64,000 nt of DNA from Hordeum vulgare subsp. vulgare (Eukaryota > Streptophyta > Magnoliopsida > Poales > Poaceae): positions 434,514,676 through 434,578,675 of the forward strand of contig NC_058521.1 in NCBI RefSeq assembly GCF_904849725.1. The letters are read 5' to 3'. Under the pieces are notes generated by a model. The model had not been told where the DNA came from. It saw only the letters and a program-made list of their open reading frames with translations, and searched no databases. The position numbers were made by a program, and so were the translations under genes. Below, piece by piece: positions 45,233-57,510 of this stretch (position 1 is its first letter; every line of letters starts with the position of its first letter).

Positions 45233-47025
45233 TAGCAAGTGCGTGAGGATCCATATCAATAGATTTTTAGCAAGCAAAGATGCAAGCAAATAGAAGGCAC
45301 ATGGCAACAACAACAAACATAAAGCAAGCGAAAGAAAAGGGCGAACAAAAAAGGCAAATATTTTTGTAAATTTTATTTTCTCAGAATTGGGGGAGAGGAA
45401 AACGAGAGGCAAAAGGCAAATAATGTAAATGCAAGAGATGAGTTTGCGATAGTTACTTGGATAAGCTTCACTTTGAATACTCCCCGGCAACGGCGCCAGA
45501 AATTCTTCTTGCTACCTCTTGAGCTTGCGTTGGTTTTTCCCTTGAAGAGGAAAGGGTGATGCAGCACAGTAGCACTAAGTATTTCCCTCCGTTTGAGAAC
45601 CAAGGTATCAATCTAGTAGGAGTATCAAGATGAGGCACCAATGTACCTGCGCAAAAACAAACAAGCTTGGACCCAATGCTATAAAGGGGTTGTCAATCCC
45701 TTAACGATTATTTGCAAGGTGAGATCTGAAGGTGAAAAGTGCAACAAAGTAAATTTGTGGAGCTGAAAATAGGATGTGAAGTAGACCCGGGGGCCATAGT
45801 GTTCACTAGAGGCTTCTCTCATGATAGCAAGTATTATGGTGGGTGAACGAATTACTGTTGAGCAATTGAGAGAATCGCGCAAAGTCATGATGATATCTAA
45901 GGCAATGATTATACATATAAGCATCACGTCCGAGACAAGTAGACCGATACTTTCTGCATCTACTACTATTACTCCACACATCGACCGCTATCCAGCATGC
46001 ATCTAGTGTATTGTGTTCATAACAAACAGAGTAACGCCTTAAGAAAGATGACATGATGTAGAGGAATAAATTCATGCAATAGATATAAACCCCATCTTTT
46101 TACCCTTGATGGCAACAACAAGATGCGTGCCTCGCTACCCCTTCTGTCACTGGGTGAGGACACCGCACGGTATGAACCCAAAACCAAGCACTTCTCCCAT
46201 TGCAAGAAATATAGATCAAGTTGGCCAAACGAAACCCACAACTCGAAGAGAATTACAAGGATACGAAATCATGCATATAAGAGATCAGAAGAGACTCAAA
46301 TAATATTCATAGATAATCTGATCATAAATCCACAATTCATCGGAGCTCGACAAACACACTGCAAAAGAAGGTTACATCAGATAGATCTCCATGAAGATCA
46401 TGGAGAACTTTGTATTGAAGATCTAGGAGAGAGAAGAATCCATCTAGGTACTAGCTATGGACCCGAAGGTATGTGGTGAACTACTCACGCATCATCGGAG
46501 AGGAAATGGTGTTGATGAAGAAGCCCTCCGTGTCCGAATCCCCCTCCGGCAGGGCACCAGAACGGTCCCCAGATGGGATCTTGCGGAGAGAGAAGCTTGC
46601 GGTGGCGAAAAAGTATTTTCGTGGCTCCCTCTGGTGGTTCTGGATTTTTAGGGAAATTATAGGCGAAAGAAGTAGGGAAAAGGAGCCATGTGGGTCCCAC
46701 AAGCCTACTAGGCACCCCCAAGCCGCGGCTATGGGGCTTGTGACCTCCCCCGGAGTCCTTTGCCTTGGTTCTCAAGTTCCCTCCGTATCTTCTGTTATGG
46801 AAAAAATCATTCCGCAGGTTTTATTTCATTTGGACTCCGTTTAATATTCTTCTCTCGAAAAGGTCAAAAACACGGAAAAAAACAGAAACTGGCACTTGGC
46901 ACTGAGTTAATAGGTTAGTCCCAAAAAAGATATAAAACATCATAATCGTGCATACAAAACATCCAAAGTTGACAAGATAATAGCATGGAACCATAAAAAA
47001 TTATAGATACGTTGGAGACATATCA
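45233..47025 (-). mobile_element. Gypsy fragment H: Athila-type 5' LTR with primer site and leader
   Basis: The minus strand from 47025 reads TGATATGTCTCCAACGTATC and runs about 1516 bp to AGGTAGCA near 45510. It then has TGGCGCCGTTGCCGGGGA (45481-45498, perfect tRNA-Asp-type primer site), then about 250 bp of A-rich leader to 45233. Element A (23690-25440) is its close relative. The gag and everything beyond is gone, so only the 5' end of a minus-strand element remains. Confidence 0.88.
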
Positions 47026-49191
47026 GCGCCACAGGAACATCTTCCTGTGCCCTGCTACACACTGGTTGAAGTGACGGTTCACTAACCTCATCAAGTTCCA
47101 CCACCCTCCCACTCAATTCTTTCGAGAGACACCTTTCCTCGAGAAAGGACCCGTTTCTAGAAACAAACACTTTGCTTCCGGATCTGAGATAGGAGATGTA
47201 TCCAACTGTTTTGGATGTCCTATGAAGATGCATTTATCTGCTTTGGGTTCGAGCTTATCAGACTGAATTTTTTTCACATAAGCGTCACAGACCCAAACTT
47301 TCAAGAAACGACAGCTTAGGTTTCTCCAAACCATAGTCTATACCTTGTCATCTCAAGGGAAATACGAGATGCCCTATTTAAAGTGAATGCGGTTGTCTCT
47401 ATTGCATAATCCATAAACGATAGTGGCAATTCGATAAGAGACATCATAGTATGCACCATATCAAATAGGGTGTGGCTATGACGTTTAGACACACCATCAC
47501 ATTATGGTGTTCTAGGTGGCATAAATTGTGAAACAATTTCCACATTGTCTTAACTGTGCACCAAAAACTTGCAACTCAGATATTCATCTCTATGATCATA
47601 TCGTAGATAGCTTATCCTCTTGTCACAACGATCTTCACTCTGAAATAGCTTTGAACTTTTCAACATTTCAGACTTGTGATTCATCAAGTAAATACTATTG
47701 TATCTACTTAAATCGTCAGTGAAGTAAGAACGTAACGATATCCACTGCGTGCCTCGGCACTCATTGGACTACACACATAAAAAATGTATTACTTCCAACA
47801 AGTTACTTTCTTGTTCCATGTGGTATGATTTGCATGTCTCAAGTGATTCAAAATCAAGTGAATCCAAACGATCCATCCGCATGGAGTTTCTTCATGTGTT
47901 TATACCGACATGGCTCAAGCGGCAGTGCCACAAGTAAGTGGTACTATCATTACTACTTTGTATCTTTTGGCACTAATATTATGAACATGTGTAACACTAC
48001 GATCGAGATTCAATAAACCATTGAGGGTAATTATTCAAGCCAATAGAATAACTATTGTTCCTTTTAAATGAATAATCGTATTGCATTAAACACGATCCGA
48101 TCATGTTCATGCTCAACGCAAACACGAAATAAAAATTATCTAGGTTTAACACCAATCTCGATGGTATAGGGAGCGTGCGATGTTTTGATCACATCAACCT
48201 GGGATATACTTCCAACACTTATCGTCACATCTCCTTTAGCTAGTCTCTGTTTTATTCCGTAGCTTTCATTTCTAGTTGCAATTGAACCGGTATCCAATAC
48301 CCTCCTGCTACTAGGAGTACTAATAAAGTACACATCAATATCATGTATATCCTATATACTTCTCTCGACTTTGCCAGCCTTCTTATCTACCAAGCATCTA
48401 GGGTAGCTTCGCCTCAGTAACCGTTCCCCTCATAATAGAAGCACTTAGTCCCGGGTTTGGGTTCAATCTTGGTTTTCTTCATTAGAGCAGCAACTGGTAT
48501 GCCGTTTCATGAAGTATCCCCTCTAGCCCTTGCCCTTCTTGAAACTAGTGGTTTTACTAACCATCAACAATTGATGCTCCTTCTTGATTTCTACTTTGGC
48601 AGTGTCAAACATTGCAAATCGCTCAAGGATCATATTATCTATCCTTGATATGTTATAGTTCATCACGAAGCTCTAGCAGCTTGGTGGCAGTGACTTTGGA
48701 GAACCATCACTATCTTATCTGGAAGATTAACTCCCACTTGATTCAAGCGATTGTTGCACTCATACAATCTGAGCACACCTCAACGATTGAGCTTCTCTCC
48801 TTTACTTTTAGACAAAGAATCTTGTCGGAGGTCTCTTACCTCTCAACAAGGGAATGCGCATGAAATCTCAATTTCATCTCTTAGAACATCTCTTATGTTC
48901 CGCGATGTTTTGAAACGTCTTCGGCGCCTTGCTTCTAAGCCATTAAGTATTACGCATTGAACTATCACGTAGTCATCAAAAACGTGTATGTCAAATGTTC
49001 GCAACATCCACACACGACGCTCGAGGTGCAGCACACTGAGTGGTGCATTAAGGACATAATCCTTCTACGCAGCAATGAGGACAATCCTCCATTTTACGGA
49101 CTCAGACCGCAAAGGTGCTACTATCATATTTCAACTAAACTTTCTCTAAGAACATATAAAAACAGTAGAGCTATAGCGCAAGCTACATCAT
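47026..49191 (-). pseudogene. Copia C2 polyprotein remains (integrase end to gag)
   Basis: Degenerate, many stops and shifts. Recognisable from right to left: a gag start region near 49191; gag pieces (around 48850-49030); a CCHC-like remnant near 48420; a protease-region remnant VLDTGSIATRN (near 48300); integrase pieces with MMSLIELPLSF (near 47450); and LKVWVCDAYVKKIQSDKLEPKA with DKCIFIGHPK (47220-47310). It ends with LSKELSGRVVELDEV (near 47110) at the junction with H. RT and RNase H are absent. Confidence 0.85.
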
Positions 49192-50439
49192 GATTCGCAA
49201 AGACATTTTGACTATGTTCATGATAATTAGTTCAATTAATCATATTACTTATGAACTCCCACTCAAAAGTACATATCTCTAGTCATTTGAGTGGTACATG
49301 ATCCAAATTCACTAACTCAAGTCCGATCATCACGTGAGTTGAGAATAGTTTCAGTGGTAAGCATCCCTATGCTAATCATATCAACTATACGATTCATGTT
49401 CGACCTTTCATTCTCATGTGTTCCGAGGCCATGTCTTCACATGCTAGGCTTGTCAAGTTTGACCCGAGTGTTCCGCGTGTGCAACTGTTTTGCACCCGTT
49501 GTATGTGAACGTTGAGTCTATCACACCAGATCATCACATGGTGTCTCGAAACGATGAACTATCGTAATGGTGCACAGTCAGGGAGAACACAATTTCATCT
49601 TGAAATTTTAGTAAGAGATCACCTTATAATGCTACCGTCGTTCTAAGAAAAATAAGGTGCATAAAAGGATTAACATCACATGCAATTCATAAGTGACATG
49701 ATATGGCCATCATCTTGTGCTTCTTGATCTCCATCACCAAAGCACCGGCACGATCTTCTTGTCACCGGCACCACACCATGATATCCATCATCATGATCTC
49801 CATCAACGTGTCGCCATCGAGGTTGTCGTGTTATCTATGCTATTACTACTAAAGCTACATCCTAGCAATATAGTAAACACGTCTACAAACACAAACGTTA
49901 GTTTAAAGACAACCCTATGGCTCCTGCCGGTTGCCGTAGCATTGACGTGCAAGTCGATATTACTATTACAACATGATCATCTCATACATCCAATATATCA
50001 CATTACGTCATTGGCCATATCATATCACAAGCATACCCTGCAAAAACAAGTTAGACGTCCCCTAATTTGTTGTTGCATGTTTTACGTGGCTGCTATGGGT
50101 ATCTAGTATGATCGCATCTTACTTACACAAAAACCACAACGGAGATGTGCAAATTGCTATTTAACCTCTCCAAGGACCGCTTCGGTCAAAACCAATTCAA
50201 CTAAAGTTGAAGAAATCGACACCCTCCAGTCATGTTTATGCAACGAGGTTGCATGTCAATCGATGAAACCAGTCTCTCGTAAGCATATGAGTTATGTTGG
50301 TCCGGGCCGCTTCAATCCAACAATACCGCTGAATCAAGAAAATACTAAGGAGGGTAGCAAATCAAACATCACCGTCCACAAAAACTTTTGTGTTCTACTA
50401 GAGATAACATCTACGCATGAACCTAGGTCATGATGCTAC
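49192..50439 (-). other. Leader of Copia C2 with degenerate primer site
   Basis: Collinear with the C0 leader (9426-10681), including GTTGTATGTGAACGTTGAG and CACCGGCACGATCTTC-type phrases. The primer site beside the LTR reads AGCATCATGACC on the minus strand, poorly matching tRNA-iMet. No gene. Confidence 0.85.
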
Positions 50440-52256
50440 TGTTGGGGAACGTTGCATGGGAAACAAAAAATTTCCTACGCACACGAAGACCTATCATGGT
50501 TATGTCCATCTGTGAGTGGAGATTTGGATCTACGTACCCTTGTAGATCGCACAACAGGAAGCGTTAAGAAACGCGGTTGATATAGTGGAACGTCTTCACG
50601 TCCCTCGAACCGTCCCACGAACCATCCCGCGATCCGTCCCACAATCCGGTCCGATCTAGCGCCGAACGGACGGCACCTCCGCGTTCAACACACATACAAC
50701 TCGACGATGATCTCGACCTTCTTGATCCAGCAAGCAAGACGGTGAAGTAGATGAGTTCTCCGGTAGCGTGCCGGCGTTCCGGTGGTGGTGATGATCTACT
50801 CCTGCAGGGCTCCGCCCGAGCTACGCGGAAATCCGATCTAGAGGTAAAACTATGTGGTATAGGCTAGAGTTGCACGTGGTAAGGTTGTGTCTCAAATCAG
50901 CCCTAAACCACCAATATATATAGGAGGGAGGGGGAGGGCTAGCCTTGAGGCACAAGGCCTCAAGGTGCGCTGGCCAAGGGAGGAGGAGGACTCCTCCTCC
51001 AATTCGGTTTGGGAAGGAGGAGTCCTCCTCTTCCTTCCCACCTCCCTCTTTCCCTTTTTCTTTTATTTTCTTTTGTAATTTTCTTATGTGGTGCCTTGGG
51101 CCCCTTGGGCTGACTCCACCAGCCCAGTAAGTACTTGTGGCGCCACCCTAGTGCCTTGGGCTCACTCCCAGGTGGGTGGGCCCCTCCTGGTGAACTCCCG
51201 GAACCCATTCGTCACTCCCGGTACACTGCCGGAATTGCCCAAAACTTTCCGGTAACCAAATGAAACCATGCTATATATCAATCTTCGTTTTCGGACCATT
51301 CAGGAAACCCTCGTGACGTCTGTGATATCATTGGGACTTCGGACAAAATTCGGTAACCACACATATAACTCAATTATACTAAAACATCATTGAACCTTAA
51401 GTGTGCACACCCTGCGGGTTCGAGAACTATGTAGACATGACCCGAGGCACTCCTCGGTCAATATCCAATAGCGGGACCTGGATGCCCATATTGGATCCTA
51501 CATATTCTCCGAAGATCTTATCGGTTGAACCTCGGTGTCAAGGATTCATATAATCCCGTATGTCATTCCCTTTGTCCGTTGGTATGTTACTTGCCCGAGA
51601 TTCGATCGTCGGTATCCGCTTACCTATTTCAATCTCGTTACCGACAAGTCTCTTTACTCGTTCTGTAATACAAGATCCCGTGACTTACACTTAGTCACAT
51701 TGCTTGCAAGGCTTGTGTGTGATGTTGTATTACCGAGTGGGCCCCGAGATACCTCTCTGTCACACGGAGTGACAAATCCCAGTCTTGATCCATACTAACT
51801 CAACGGACACCTTCGGAGTTACCTGTAGAGCACCTTTATAGTCACCCACTTACGTTGTGACATTTGATACACACAAGGTATTCCTCTGGTGCTAGTGAGT
51901 TATATGATCTCATGGTCATAGGAATAAACACTTGACAGGAAAAAAACAATAGCAACAAAATAACATGATCACATGCTACATTTATAATTTGGGTCTTGTC
52001 CACCACATGATTCTCCTAATGATGTGATCCTGTTATCAAGCGACAACACTTACCTATGGCCAGGAAACCTTGAGCATCTTTGATCAACGAACTAGTCAAC
52101 TAGAGGCTCACTAGGGACAGTGTGTTGTCTATGTATCCACACATATATTTAAGTTTCCAATCAATACAATTCTAGCATGGATAATAAACGATTATTATGA
52201 ACAAGGAAATATAGTAATAACTAATTTATTATTGCCTCTAGGGCATATTTACAACA
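50440..52256 (-). repeat. 5' LTR of Copia C2
   Basis: 1817 bp, TGTTGGGGAACG to TTTACAACA. A TATATATA core at about 50913-50921 corresponds to the C0 TATA box. About as long as the C0 LTR and homologous throughout. Confidence 0.93.
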
Positions 52257-52261
52257 ATAAC
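52257..52261. repeat. Target-site duplication of Copia C2, right copy (ATAAC)
   Basis: Pairs with ATAGC at 44144-44148. Confidence 0.75.
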
Positions 52262-52661
52262 ATACCCTGCAAAAACAAGATAGACGTCCTCTAATTGTTG
52301 TTGCAAGTTTTACGTGGCTGATTTGGGTTACTAGCAAGAACGCTTCTTACCTACATGACATCCACAGTGTTAATATGCCAATGCTATTTACCCTTCATAA
52401 GGACCCTTTTCATCGAATCCAATTCGACTAAAGTGGGAGAGACAGACACCCCCTAGCCATCTTACGCAACAAGTCCATGTCAGGCGGTCTAACTAGTTTC
52501 ACGTAAGCGTACGTGTAAAGTTGGTCCGGGCCGCTTCATCCCACAATACCGCCGAAAAAAGATTGTACTAGTAATGGCAAGCAATTGACAATATCATCGC
52601 CCACAATTATTGTGTATTACTCGTCCATAGAATCTACGCATAGACCTAGCTCTCATACCAC
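52262..52661 (-). promoter_or_regulatory. Leader of Copia C1, second piece, with primer-binding site
   Basis: Continues the leader broken at 44148 (CATACCCTGCAAAAACAAG, as in C0 at 10275). Next to the LTR, at 52645-52660, the minus strand reads TGGTATGAGAGCTAGG, a good tRNA-iMet complement with one change. Confidence 0.85.
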
Positions 52662-54424
52662 TGTTGGGGCTTGAGGGAGAAATTCAAAAATATTCCTACG
52701 AAACCCCAAGATTGATCTAGGAGATGCTAGCAATGAGCAAGGGGTAGAGCATCCTCATACCTTTGAAGATCGCTAAGCGGAAACGTTACTATGAACGGGT
52801 GATGGAGTCGTACTCGCAGCGATTCAGACCGCGTTAGATGGGATCCAAGGCGTCGAACAACAGCGCCTCCGCGTTCAACACACGTGCAGCCCGGTGACGT
52901 CTCCTCTACCTTGAACCAGAAAGGGGAGAGAGGAAGTTGATGGAGAGCTCCGGCCGCATGACGGCGTGGTGGCGGCAGAGGTATGTGGTTCTCCGGCACG
53001 GCTTCACCAAGCACCTCGAAGGAGGAGGAAGAGAGAGGGCAGGGCTGCGCCAAGGCGGGCGGAAAACTTGTGTGTTGCAGTACCAAAACCCTTGGGTATA
53101 TATAGGGGGGGCGCTGGCCGGCCACCCTAGGAAACCCTAGGAGGGGCCACTACCACCCTAGATGGGAGGGGCGGTGGCCCAAAGAGGGGGCGACGGCCAG
53201 GTGGGAGGTGGCTTGCCTCCCATGTTGGAGGTGGGCCACCTCCACGCCCTAGGGTTGCCAACCCTAGGCGCCTTGGGCCTTGGTGGGTGGTGCACTAGCC
53301 CATCTAGGGATGGTTCCCTTCCACTTTCGGCCCACGTGGCCCTTCGGGGCTGGTGGCCCCTCCCGGTGGACCCCCGGAACCCTTCCGTGGTCCCGGTACA
53401 ATACCGATGATCCTCGAAACATTTGCGGTGATCAAATCTCGAGTTCCTGTATATGAATCTTTACCTCTGGACCATTCCGGAGCTCCTCGTGACGTCCGGG
53501 ATCTCATCCGGGACTCCGAACAACTTTCGGTAACCACATACTATTCTCATTACAATTCTAGCGTCATGGAAGCTTAAGTGTGTAGACCCTACGGGTTCGG
53601 GAACCATGTAGAAATGACCGAGACACCTCTCCGGTCAATAACAGACAGCGGGATCTGGATATCCATGTTGTCTCCCACATGTTCCATGACGATCTCATTG
53701 GATGAATCACGATGTCGGGGATTCAATCAATCCCGTAGGCAATTCCCTTTGTCTATAGATATATAACTTGCCCGAGATTCGATCGTCGGTATCCCAATAC
53801 CTTGTTCAATCTCGTCACCAGCAAGTCTCTTTACTCGTTCCATAACACATGATCACGTGATTAACTCTTTAGTCACATTGAGCTCAATAGGATGATGTAT
53901 TACCGAGTGGGCCCAAAGATACCTCTCCGTCATACGGAGTGACAAATCCGAGTCTCGGTTTGTGCCAACCCAACAGACACTTTTGGAGATACCTGTAGTG
54001 CACCTTTATAATCACCCAGTTACGTTGTGATGTTTGATACACCCAAAGCATTCCTACGGTGTACGGGAGTTCCACGATCTCATGGTCTAAGGAAATGATA
54101 CTTGACATTAGAAAAGCTTTAGCACACGAACTACACGATCTTGTGTTATGCTTAGGATTGGGTCTTGTCCATCACATCATTCTCCTAATGATTTGATCCC
54201 ATTATCAATGACATCCAATGTCCATGATTTGAAAACCATGACTATCTATTGATCAACGACCTACTCAATTAGAGGATCACTAGGGACATGTTGTGGTCTA
54301 TGTATTCACACATGTATTACGGTTTTCGGTTAATACAAGTATAACATGAATAATAGAAATTATCATGAACAAGGAAATATAATAATAACCACTTTATTAT
54401 TGCCTCAAGGATATATTTCCAACA
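52662..54424 (-). repeat. 5' LTR of Copia C1
   Basis: 1763 bp, TGTTGGGGCTTGAGGG to ATTTCCAACA; pairs with 41560-43333. A TATATATA core lies near 53097-53104. Confidence 0.93.
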
Positions 54425-55034
54425 TGTCGGAGTGTTGATCCAACCCTTATCATCTTATTAACGCTGCCCGGGCAACTGGGCGCTTGGCGTGGTAACCATC
54501 GCTCATTCGGTGTGTCGTGAGAACAATATATGCGGCTTCTGTCGGGATCGTCGACCCGTCGGGCGGCCTTGCAAGTTATGTTTTACCTTTACCGAATGTG
54601 TTGTGCGAGGAATTCCTAGGATACTTTGGGCTATCTCGAGGTTGAGGTTTTCCACCAGGAAGCTGAGGAGATCACGGGTTTTCCGTGGTCGAGATTTCCG
54701 ACATAGCTTGTGGTAGTTTGTGATGGACTAGTTGGAGCACCCCTGCAGGTTTAAATCTTTCGGGAAGTCGTGCCCATAGTTTTGTGGAAACTTAGAAACT
54801 TTGTTTAACACCCGGTCATAGCAAACCTGAAGTAAACATAATTAAAACTTTCCAACTATGTGCATAACCGTGACTCTCTCTTCCGCGACTTCTTATCCGA
54901 GAGAGGCCACGGTGGGCTTATGTTTGACGTAAGTAGGTGTTTAGGATTTTTCCTTGATCATTATTAGTTCACGTCCATTTCTGCGTAGATCAACCCCACC
55001 TCTTATTCTAGTACTCGTAAGTTAGCCACTCAAC
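54425..55034 (+). repeat. 3' LTR of F, second part, with internal and terminal deletions
   Basis: Begins with the TGTCG duplicate and GAGTGT (LTR1 about 33801), then jumps to the LTR1 position near 34433 (GATCCAACCC / GAGTCCAACCC) and follows LTR1 to about 35027. The last 500 or so bases of the LTR are missing. The following sequence is the inverted LTR G. Confidence 0.88.
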
Positions 55035-57510
55035 TTATCCCAAAACAAAGATCAAGGGGGTCCCCATAACAATCTCAAGCATGTCAGGAGTGCTCAATTA
55101 TGAAACATAATACTAGTACACAAATAACTAGGGCGGCAAAGGTGGAACAAAACACCAAGCTAGAAGGGCAAGCCTTCCACCTCTTACCAAGTATATAGGT
55201 GCATTAAATTAAATAGCAATAATATGTTGATATATAAGGGAACCCATGTTTTCACATGGAACCAACTTACACCTGCAAGTAGCAACGCTATAAGAAGGTA
55301 TGAGGAAGGGGTAACATAGCCAAACAAAGGTTTGCTGGGATGTGGAGGGGGTTAGAGTCTTTTCATGGCAATGTTGGGAGGCTTGACATAATAGGTGGTA
55401 GGCAACGAGACATAGCGATAGAAACGAGACAACTAGCATATCAATGATAGTAGTGGAATCTACGGAAATTATCATCTTGCCTGGGATCCCACTTGGAAGA
55501 AGAACGAATATGTGAAGTAGACGAACCAACGTAGTCGAATGAATCCTCACACTCTAAAGCGGTTCGGAACTCTATCAAGAAGAAACAATCCGGAAACAAA
55601 CAATCAACACACGATAAAAACCATGACATATGCATGGCATGATGTTCAATCCATTATGATGCATGTTCAATTCATTATGCATGGTATGGCAAAGCACAAC
55701 AATCAACTCCTACACATTAAGTGAAGTTCAATATGCAACGACTTACATATTGAGGAAACTCCATATTTGAATTACCTCTTGTTTAGGTACACGACAATGT
55801 CAAATGTTGTTAAACAGGGCAAGAGGTGAAGCATAAATAAACTACACTATCTAGGCATTTTAAATGAGGTTGAAAAAACATATAGTATTTTTGAAACGAC
55901 CCCATGAGTTAATTTAAAAAATTGTCTAGATCTGAACTAATCATGTTTTGTATTTATTAAACAACAAAATAAAGTGGTCCATGTGATTCTACATGTCATA
56001 CTTGTCGATTTACATACATAGATTATCTAAAACGAAGTTACGGTCTAAAAGATATGAGTAACACAAGATGATATGGTATGAATGCAAAATTTATGGAAAT
56101 GACAGTGACAAGCATGTTAATCATGGATGCAACAAGATATTATGGAACTATATAAAATTCTAGGAAATTTTAAATGAGGCCGGAACAATGACTTATAATT
56201 TCAGAAAGTCCCCATATGCAAATTAAGATTTTGGTACTGTTTTGCCTATAACACAATTTTAAAGTTGTTAAACAACAAAAATAAATGACACCATGTTACT
56301 CTACACTTTTTTCTAGTCAAGTTGCATATATAAAACATTTAGATCAGAGTTACGATTGTTTAATAATGAGACAAACCATTTTCACATGGCATTATGCAAA
56401 TTAAATGAAAACAACAAGTTATACATTTTTAACATGTGCGAAAGTTGGATATTATTAACCTACACAAAATTTTGAACATTTTTCATGTTGTAATCATTTT
56501 AATCCGATGCACGGTTCGAAACTTATTAGATGCAAGAACTATGAGGGTTTTTCTGCAATTCTATTAACTCTAGTAAATTAGCTAAAATCGTACTTGGGGA
56601 AAAATGAATCGGGCCCAAACTCACATACGGGCTAAAGCATGACTTGAGCGTCAGGTAACAAAAATGCACACTTAGCGATGGACACGCAAGGGTAGAGAGG
56701 GATGTTGCTCGGCTCACCATAATGGGCTAAGCCCAAGTCGGTGGAGCATTGGAGCTGGGTTGCACTCACGCGCGGGCTATCGAGCGAACAAGCAACTCTG
56801 CCTGTCTCCCTCACCAACACAAATGAGCTGCGTTGCAGACAGAACAAGGGTGGCAGCATTGCAGGTTACTGGAGCGGGGGCGACAAGGACATGGCAGCTT
56901 GATTTCTGGTCGCTGGAGGCGAGATTCGGCTGGTCTAGCGAGAGTGAGGGGACATGAAGATGCGTGCCTCCATGGGTGCTTGCACGGCTGTAGGGCAACG
57001 ACAGCTTGGCCGTGGGGCGACGAGGTGCTAGATCGGCTGGGCGCTCGGGGACGGGGCAGCCAACCCGAGGGGTGAGGCAGGCGCGCACAGCGAGGTCGAC
57101 ACCGACTGCTGGCCATTGGAGCTGCTGGTGGTGTGGCCATGGCCTCCTTGTCCTGGTTCCGAGCAAAGAGAAGAGAGAGAGGTTATAGGCGAGCAGTGAA
57201 GCAGAGAAGAACGGGCGTGAAGGGGATCTCACCGGCAACACGGGGCTCGCTGGATGGTCGCCGGAGATGGCGCATGGCGGCAAAGTCGAGGGAGGCCGCG
57301 TGGGAGGAATAGATTGCTCGGGGACGAGGGGTCTGGGCGCTCTTCTCCATGTGTCATGGACGGGAACTCCTGCTACTTCTAACCGACAAGGCTTAGACGG
57401 CAGCTGGGCTTGGTCCTGTCCCAACGAGCTCGTTGGCATAGTGGAGTCCAGTAGGGAGGTACGGGTCTAGCAGGTGGTCACCGGCAGCGGCTGCCGCGGC
57501 GGGGTTCTAA
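55035..57510 (-). repeat. Inverted Sukkula/Erika-like LTR G, right part
   Basis: The reverse complement follows LTR1 from about 34313 (TATCCCAAAA) downward. It is clear to about 56500 (LTR1 about 32640) and then more diverged through a GC-rich stretch, where ACCGACTTGGGC and GTGAGC..A phrases still match LTR1 near 32460-32490. Left part G (30362-31153) ends at LTR1 about 34334, so the two halves are complementary with only about 20 bases missing. The LTR start is not reached because element E begins at 57511. Open frames in the GC-rich part (for example 56777-57439) have no known domain. Confidence 0.8.

Larger units (their letters stand above)
44149..52256 (-). mobile_element. Copia element C2, BARE/Angela-like, degenerate and rearranged
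   Basis: Starts TGTTGGGGAACG at 44149 and ends TTACAACA at 52256, with TSD ATAGC/ATAAC inside C1's leader. Contents from left: first 1084 bp of the 3' LTR, foreign Gypsy fragment H, polyprotein remains from integrase back to gag, leader, and a complete 5' LTR (50440-52256). The end of the 3' LTR plus RNase H and RT are missing, so H's arrival was accompanied or followed by deletion. Confidence 0.88.
41560..54424 (-). mobile_element. Copia element C1, internally deleted, with nested C2
   Basis: LTRs 41560-43333 and 52662-54424 are of a second BARE-related subtype (TGTTGGGGCTTGAGGG instead of TGTTGGGGAACG). The TSD is an exact TGTCG. The coding part is almost gone: only the RNase H end (43366-43620) is joined directly to the leader (43621 onward). 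Copia C2 sits inside the leader. Without C2, C1 is about 4.8 kb. Confidence 0.93.
31154..55034 (+). mobile_element. LARD-like non-autonomous Gypsy element F (Sukkula-like)
   Basis: LTR1 spans 31154-35530 (4377 bp), the internal region 35531-38931 (3401 bp), and LTR2 starts at 38932. Large LTRs of about 4.5 kb around a non-coding interior of about 3.5 kb with a tRNA-Met primer site define the LARD elements known from barley and other Triticeae (Sukkula). No gag or pol is recognisable, so movement would have needed proteins of a partner (Erika has been proposed for Sukkula). LTR2 is interrupted by C1 (41560-54424) and lacks its last 500 or so bases. F splits the inverted LTR G. Confidence 0.85.

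Noticed and set aside
56777..57439. 220-codon frame on the minus strand in the right part of LTR G
   Set aside because: Pro/Ser/Arg-rich low-complexity translation of GC-rich LTR leader; no domain, not conserved in LTR1 or LTR2 of F.
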